The notes below the pieces were generated by a model, which saw nothing but the letters and a program-made list of their open reading frames with translations, did not search any database and had not been told where the DNA came from. This document shows, piece by piece, positions 58,901 to 64,000 of a stretch of 64,000 nt of DNA; the stretch's first letter is position 1; every line of letters begins with the position of its first letter. Both the position numbers and the translations under genes were made by a program. The DNA comes from Benincasa hispida (taxonomy: Eukaryota; Streptophyta; Magnoliopsida; Cucurbitales; Cucurbitaceae), in NCBI RefSeq assembly GCF_009727055.1, contig NC_052352.1, forward strand, positions 22,908,198 through 22,972,197, written 5' to 3'.

Positions 58901-59972
58901 TCTCCTCTTGATTATTTTATTATATATTCACCCATATCCATTGAAAATTGTTAGGCATATAGCAAAGATCCACATTTTATAATGTAATATTATTTCTACA
59001 TTTCAATAACATACTTCCCAAAATTGATTAAATATTTAAATTTTATAGGTCTTTAAATTTGTTAGAGGGTTTGATATAATGTCAAACTAGTATAAAAAAT
59101 CAAACTCGATATATGACTTTAAATAACAAACTCATGTATTTCATGTTAAATAAAGTTGACAAATTTAATAATTGTAATCAAAACGAAAATTTAAAAAAAA
59201 AAAAAAAATCAGTGTTAAAGTTTTAAAAGATGTGTTGATACCAAAATTCGAAGTATAAGAAAGAGGAACCTGACTTATAAAAGAGAAAATCTACACATCA
59301 TTGTGATGCTTACTTTGCGTGGAAGTTAGGGAATTTGAGAGTAAGATTCAAGTCATCTCATATAAGGCTATAATGATGTATTTATAAAGGAAATTGACCT
59401 AATTGTTTCAATAGAATTTTGGAGTTACTTTAGGATAGTCACCTAACTTACAGCGCCAAATGGTGTACCCTATTTCACATTTGGCTAGGGTAATGTTTTG
59501 GGATGTGACATGCGTGAGACAAGCTCCATTAGGTACTTTGCTAGGCTTGCCATCAAGCACATTAATTTAGACTTTGACATGAAGGAACCCTCACCCTAGA
59601 TTTAAGGTGTTATCTTTGACTCAAATCTTGTTATTTTCTTGACCTTGTTGTTTTTATTTTTAATTATCTTTCAATCCAAAATCACCAACAACAAGATGAA
59701 GGTGGAATTTAAACCTAATTCAAATTTAGAAGAACTTAAAAACAAATAATAAAAATAAATAGTCACATCAAATATCAATACTTCTAGGGAAAAAAAAGGT
59801 TATTGATGAGTGATGTATCATCTCCCCAAATGATGTACAGTTCTCTCTCATTCAGAAAATCTTAGTGAATGTTGTTGTATTTTAGTTTTCAAGTTTGTTG
59901 ACTTTATTTTTAAAAGAGAACGAATTCATTACTTTAAAAATGGTTTTTAAGTTTTAAAATATTGGGGTGAAT
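55921..59972. other. AT-rich spacer, no gene supported
   Basis: Short frames at 55961-56181, 56290-56532 and 56962-57159 show no motif. The first part may be the 3' untranslated region or a downstream intron-like stretch. A TA microsatellite is at about 57487-57502. I see nothing else. Confidence 0.5.
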
Positions 59973-60215
59973 GGACTTGTTTGGTAACTATCTGATTTTT
60001 TGTTTTTGTTTTTGAAAATTAAATCTATTTCATTTATATTTCTTACAATAATCAGTGGTTGATTTTTTAGCCAAATTCAAAAAATAAAAACAACTCTTTA
60101 GAAGCTACCTTTTATAGTTCTCAAAATTTAACTTAATTTTTTTAAACTATTGATGAAAAATAGACAGGGGGTGAGAATAGTATCTCCAAGCTTAATTTTA
60201 AAAACTAATATGAAT
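59973..60215. mobile_element. foldback MITE, family A copy 6
   Basis: It begins GGACTTGTTTGGTAACTATC, has TTAGCCAAATTCAAAAAATA and ATTGATGAAAAATAGACAGG, and ends near CTTAATTTTAAAAACTAATA. The right end seems shortened. Confidence 0.55.
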
Positions 60216-63200
60216 AGAATTTAAAATTTAAAATTCTATTCATATTATTTTTGAAATACTTGAACTATATAAATCAATACTAGCATAATCCTTGTTTTAT
60301 AAACATTCCTTGCGATTTTCTTAACATCAAATTCACTCTCTAGAAAAATATAAAATGTCATGTAACATTGAGTGTTGAACTTTATATTATTATTACTGAG
60401 ATAGAAAAATTCTTTTGAAAGAATTTCTTACTTAAACAAAGTCAAAATTAAAATTTCGTGATAATATTTTAACTTAACTCGAATAACTAAAATCTCTTAC
60501 TCAATCATTTCATGTAATAATAATAAGGATTCTTTGGATTTGCAGTAATTTACTTTTATCAAACACATAACTTAATTAAATATTAAAATTATTACAACAA
60601 ATAAAGCTACAATATTTTGTTTTAACTTCTCCAACATCAGTTTTATTTTATTTGTTGGTTGAGAGTTAGTAGCATCCTTATCTATGGTTAAGTTTTAGCA
60701 TCATAATTTACAGGTTCACTTGTTGTTGTTATTATTATTATTATTATTTAATTTAACTATATTTGAAGTAGAATGGATTCCAACCTTTAAGTAAAATAAA
60801 TATACATTTAAACTAGTTTAATTAGCTCATGCACTCTCTTTTGCTTTTCGATTTCCATTTGTCAAATGGTCAATTTTAAAGGTTATCAAAGTAAAGTCCA
60901 AAGTCCACGAGCGGATCAAAGTCTAAAGGATAGTGAAAAAGGTATAAGGGAGTGTGCATCTTAAAAGGAAAATGTAGTGGTTCAAGTTTGTCTCTATTAA
61001 CCGAGTCGTTAAATATTGATTAAGCCAAGATTGGATTGATACCCTACAACTTTAAGTGCTAGAAACGTCTCTAATACCCTATCGTCACACACAACCGTAG
61101 ACATGTGTAAGAGAGATTGACTTATAAAATAGTCACATTCGACTACCCCAAAGAAAATAGTAAATAATCTAAAAAATGAGAGATCCGACCTTATTTTTTA
61201 AAAAAAAATGCTTAACTAAGTCAATCGATGCTAATATTAGTTTAGACATTGGAGTGCAATAGATTCAACTCCACATGGATAAAGATCTTTTATCTAAATC
61301 AACTTGAACAAAATCGAGATTAGATTAAAAGAAAGTGAGCCGAAGGTCAAGGCCACTAGACAACAACAATAAAATTCAATACGAACGAGATTCGACGCCA
61401 TCCATTGACATGATTTTCAAAAGAATATGGCATCTGCATTAGTGGAGAGACATCATCATATTGAGATATGGAAGAAATGGAAGTGGAAAAGTGGGCCTTT
61501 TCCTTCTGGCTGGCTGCTTTGTTCTAAAAAGAAATTAGGTTTTGAATGCCAACTAAGGAGACCATATTTGCATATCCTTTTCCTTTTGTCCACAAATCAT
61601 GGATGTTGCTTTAGTGCTCTTTTCATTTTCCTCTTTTATATTCACAACAAAACCCAATTTTTTTTCTTTATCATGTTTTTTTTTATTAAATTATGAATTC
61701 AGTTCATTAAATTTGATTTTTTAAAAGAATATAATAAATTATTAAACTTTTAATTTTCTATCTAATACATCCATAACTTTTAGAATTTATGTCTAATATA
61801 TCTTCGACAAATTATTTTTTTAAGAAAAAATATCAATATCATTGATTAAAGTTGTAATTTGAAACTTGGATAAACTCAAACTCCAACTAAATTTATAATA
61901 TAACCTATAATTTTCTTTCAAGTATTATCATGTGAGGGTCTTTGAAAAGCCAACACATCCATCAACATTTTCATGTTATAACCTGTCATACTTTCGAAAA
62001 AAAATGTGTCAAACATATTTTCATTCTTTAACTATTGAACTATCATTATCTTAGAAAAATGGTGTATTCCATTATCTTACTTATCACAATCTACATTAAT
62101 TCAAATGAAATGATTTTTTTTTGTATGTTGAAAAAAAATTGCAATGTTTGATATTGATTTGACATGCTATCTAATTAAATAAAATTAAGTGAAAATACTT
62201 ATTTTGACCCTATGTGTTGACTTTGTTTTCAAAAAAGAGGATAATTATTTAGAGAGAATTATTTGATTTTAAAAATTGTGTTTTGCTTTTGTTAAGAAAA
62301 TATTTGAATTTATAGGTAAATATTTTTTAAAAAATCTTAAAAATTAACTTTTTAAAGTTCGTTTAAACTGTCACTTAGATTAGGAAAACATCCCTAGAAA
62401 AATAAATAACAAAACATATTTAATTCAATTGTATTTGTGCATTCATTTTGAGATTGACATATTAAAAATATCTATTTGAGCAATAGGTGTTAAGTTATTC
62501 CTCGCAAACTAAATTATTATGTTTTGAAATTACACAAAATCAGATTATTACAAAATGACAAAATATATTTGACTAAAACATTGTTTTTATGTCAAGGAAG
62601 CACTAATTAGGTAGCATTTGGTCGAGAAATAAAGTTGTTTAGTTGTAAGACCCTATCATAAGAAGTTAAAAAGTCATAGAATTTCCAAAAAGATCTTCCC
62701 TCAACCAACATTTATATGTGTTGAAAACTAAAAGGTCTGTAGTTTAAATTTCTTTATCCTCATTTGTACTAAAAAAAGATGTAGAATTGATGTTAATGAA
62801 TTGTGGGATAGTAAGTTTAGAACTCTTTATACCAAACAAAGAGGGAAGTTAATCCGTCGAATGAAGAGATCAACATATGCAAGCTCTATTTAATATATTT
62901 GGTCCCTATAATTTTTATTTTGGTTTAATGTGTGTCCATGTACTTTTGATTTAGGTTCATTCTAGGCCATATAGCTTCAAAATGTTTTTTTTAAAATTTT
63001 TTTTTTTATAATTTTGTTGTAGTTTATGTATTATTAAGTATTGTGTATTTTCGTCTCCATACTTTCAATTTTTTTTTCATTTTCATTTTGTTTTTAAGGG
63101 ATTAAAATTGCCACTTTTTAAAAATATAAGGAAAAAATGATCAAATATTCATATAGCTAAACGAACCAAAATTAAAAGCATTAAACCAAAACAAATAATT

Positions 63201-63419
63201 TTAAAAAGTAGTATTTTTCTTTTTGAGTAAAAAAAAAAAAAAATATTTAAACCATAAATAATTGTTCGAGCATTATGTAAATGAATGAATAATATTGAAT
63301 TTATTAAAGGCTATGTTAAATGAACTACTATTCTTGTAATTATTATAATTAGCATTAAAATCTTTTATTTCTCATAATTTCCTACCAATAATGCTATTAT
63401 GCAATATATTCCTAGACTT
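60216..63419. other. AT-rich spacer; one unassigned short frame
   Basis: An ATT microsatellite is at about 60732-60748. The frame at 61427-61696 (89 codons, MASALVERHHHIEIWKK..., then a hydrophobic Phe/Leu tail) has a real ATG but no recognised motif and is probably chance. The stretch 62640-62790 ends in TCATTTGTACTAAAAAAAG and contains a B-box-like word, so an eroded SINE is possible. Confidence 0.4.
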
Positions 63420-63812
63420 TCTACTTTATGTCAAAAATACCTTTGAACTTTCAAGAGTAATTTTAAACTTTCAAAAGTTTTAAAAATACTCTTAAACTAC
63501 TTAAAAAGTCAAAAAAGAAAATAAAAAAATATATATTCTTACCGTTAGTTTTGCATGAAAACCATTAATGTTTGTTTCAAAAATACACTTGACCTTTTAA
63601 ACTTTTTTTAAAAAGGAAATATAATTAATGTTAGTATGAACACAAACCATTAATACTCATTTAGAAAAATATCCTTGAATTTTCGAAAGTTACATTAATA
63701 CCCATAGCCTTACAAAAAAAAAAGAAAAAAGAAGTTACTATCATTAGTAGAGTGATCAATTTATTTGAAGTTTTCTTGAGTTCGAATAAAATCAATTTTA
63801 AAGCAAATTGTA
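63420..63812. repeat. inverted-end repeat, family B copy 2
   Basis: AATACCTTTGAACTTTCAAG and AATATCCTTGAATTTTCGAA blocks, an A-rich run and TAGAGTGATCAATTTATTTG repeat the arrangement at 22255-22430. The open frame here is not a gene. Confidence 0.45.
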
Positions 63813-63813
63813 T

Positions 63814-64000
63814 AGGCCCGGTTAGTAACCATCTGGTTTTTGATTTTTTGTTTTTGAAAATTAACCATAGAGACACTATTTTCATCTCAAATTTTTTTTC
63901 TTATGTTATCTATTTTTTACCAATAATCTAAAAAACCAAATTAAAATTTGAAAATTAAAAAAGTAACCGTTGAATAAGCCATAGAAAATTCCAGACAACA
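63814..64000. mobile_element. foldback MITE, family A copy 7 (cut by window end)
   Basis: It starts AGGCCCGGTTAGTAACCATC with the family's TTTTTGTTTTTGAAAATTAA block and continues to the last base. The right half lies outside the window. Confidence 0.55.

Noticed and set aside
1..64000. tRNA, rRNA and other structural RNA genes
   Set aside because: I scanned for A/B-box pairs and acceptor stems by eye and found none convincing. Only the primer sites and one possible SINE relate to tRNA.

Overview
The window is AT-rich nuclear DNA of a flowering plant. It has plant-type Ty1/copia elements, an En/Spm (CACTA) transposon, an L1-type LINE with DUF4283, plant mobile domain remnants and one plant PB1-domain gene. 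Several repeat families look to me like those of cucurbits, but that is a memory-based impression. Almost all coding capacity is mobile-element debris. The only gene that looks intact and cellular is the PB1 gene at 54447-55853.

Layout. 1-6.6 kb: AT-rich spacer with one foldback MITE. 6592-11867: a decayed, full-length copia element on the minus strand, with both LTRs, iMet-type primer site, polypurine tract and candidate target duplication. 12.1-12.9 kb: three related MITEs in a row. 15.1-19.1 kb: a CACTA-like terminus followed by a captured receptor-like LRR fragment. 19.1-21.1 kb: a solo-type copia LTR (minus). 21.7-22.2 kb: a further LTR piece. 22.3-23.1 kb: an inverted-end repeat. 24139-37301: a 13.2 kb CACTA element with matching TIRs and a GTT target duplication. 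It carries a broken TNP2-like transposase and an Ulp1-like region on the minus strand. It was later hit by a solo copia LTR (26842-28815, TSD CTGCC) and a complete copia element (31068-36553, TSD TAATC). About 38.9-45.4 kb: probable remains of a PMD/MULE-type element, invaded by a truncated copia (39.8-43.2 kb) and containing a 216-236 bp tandem array rich in CGATCG. About 47.95-53.29 kb: a degenerate LINE. 54.1-55.9 kb: the PB1 gene with its leader. 55.9-64 kb: AT-rich spacer with MITEs.

The mobile elements are dead copies. Their stop codons are mostly ones that a single C-to-T or G-to-A change would create (TGG to TAG or TGA, CAA to TAA), which suggests silencing and decay of methylated DNA. 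Two assembly artefacts stand out. A head-to-head pair of Tn5 mosaic ends (Nextera mate-pair junction adapter) lies inside the LINE at 50561-50598. A single N at 44140 is flanked by two identical 88-bp segments. I did not find a convincing undescribed biological system. The most unusual native signal is the recurrence of CGATCG-rich arrays in several otherwise unrelated elements.
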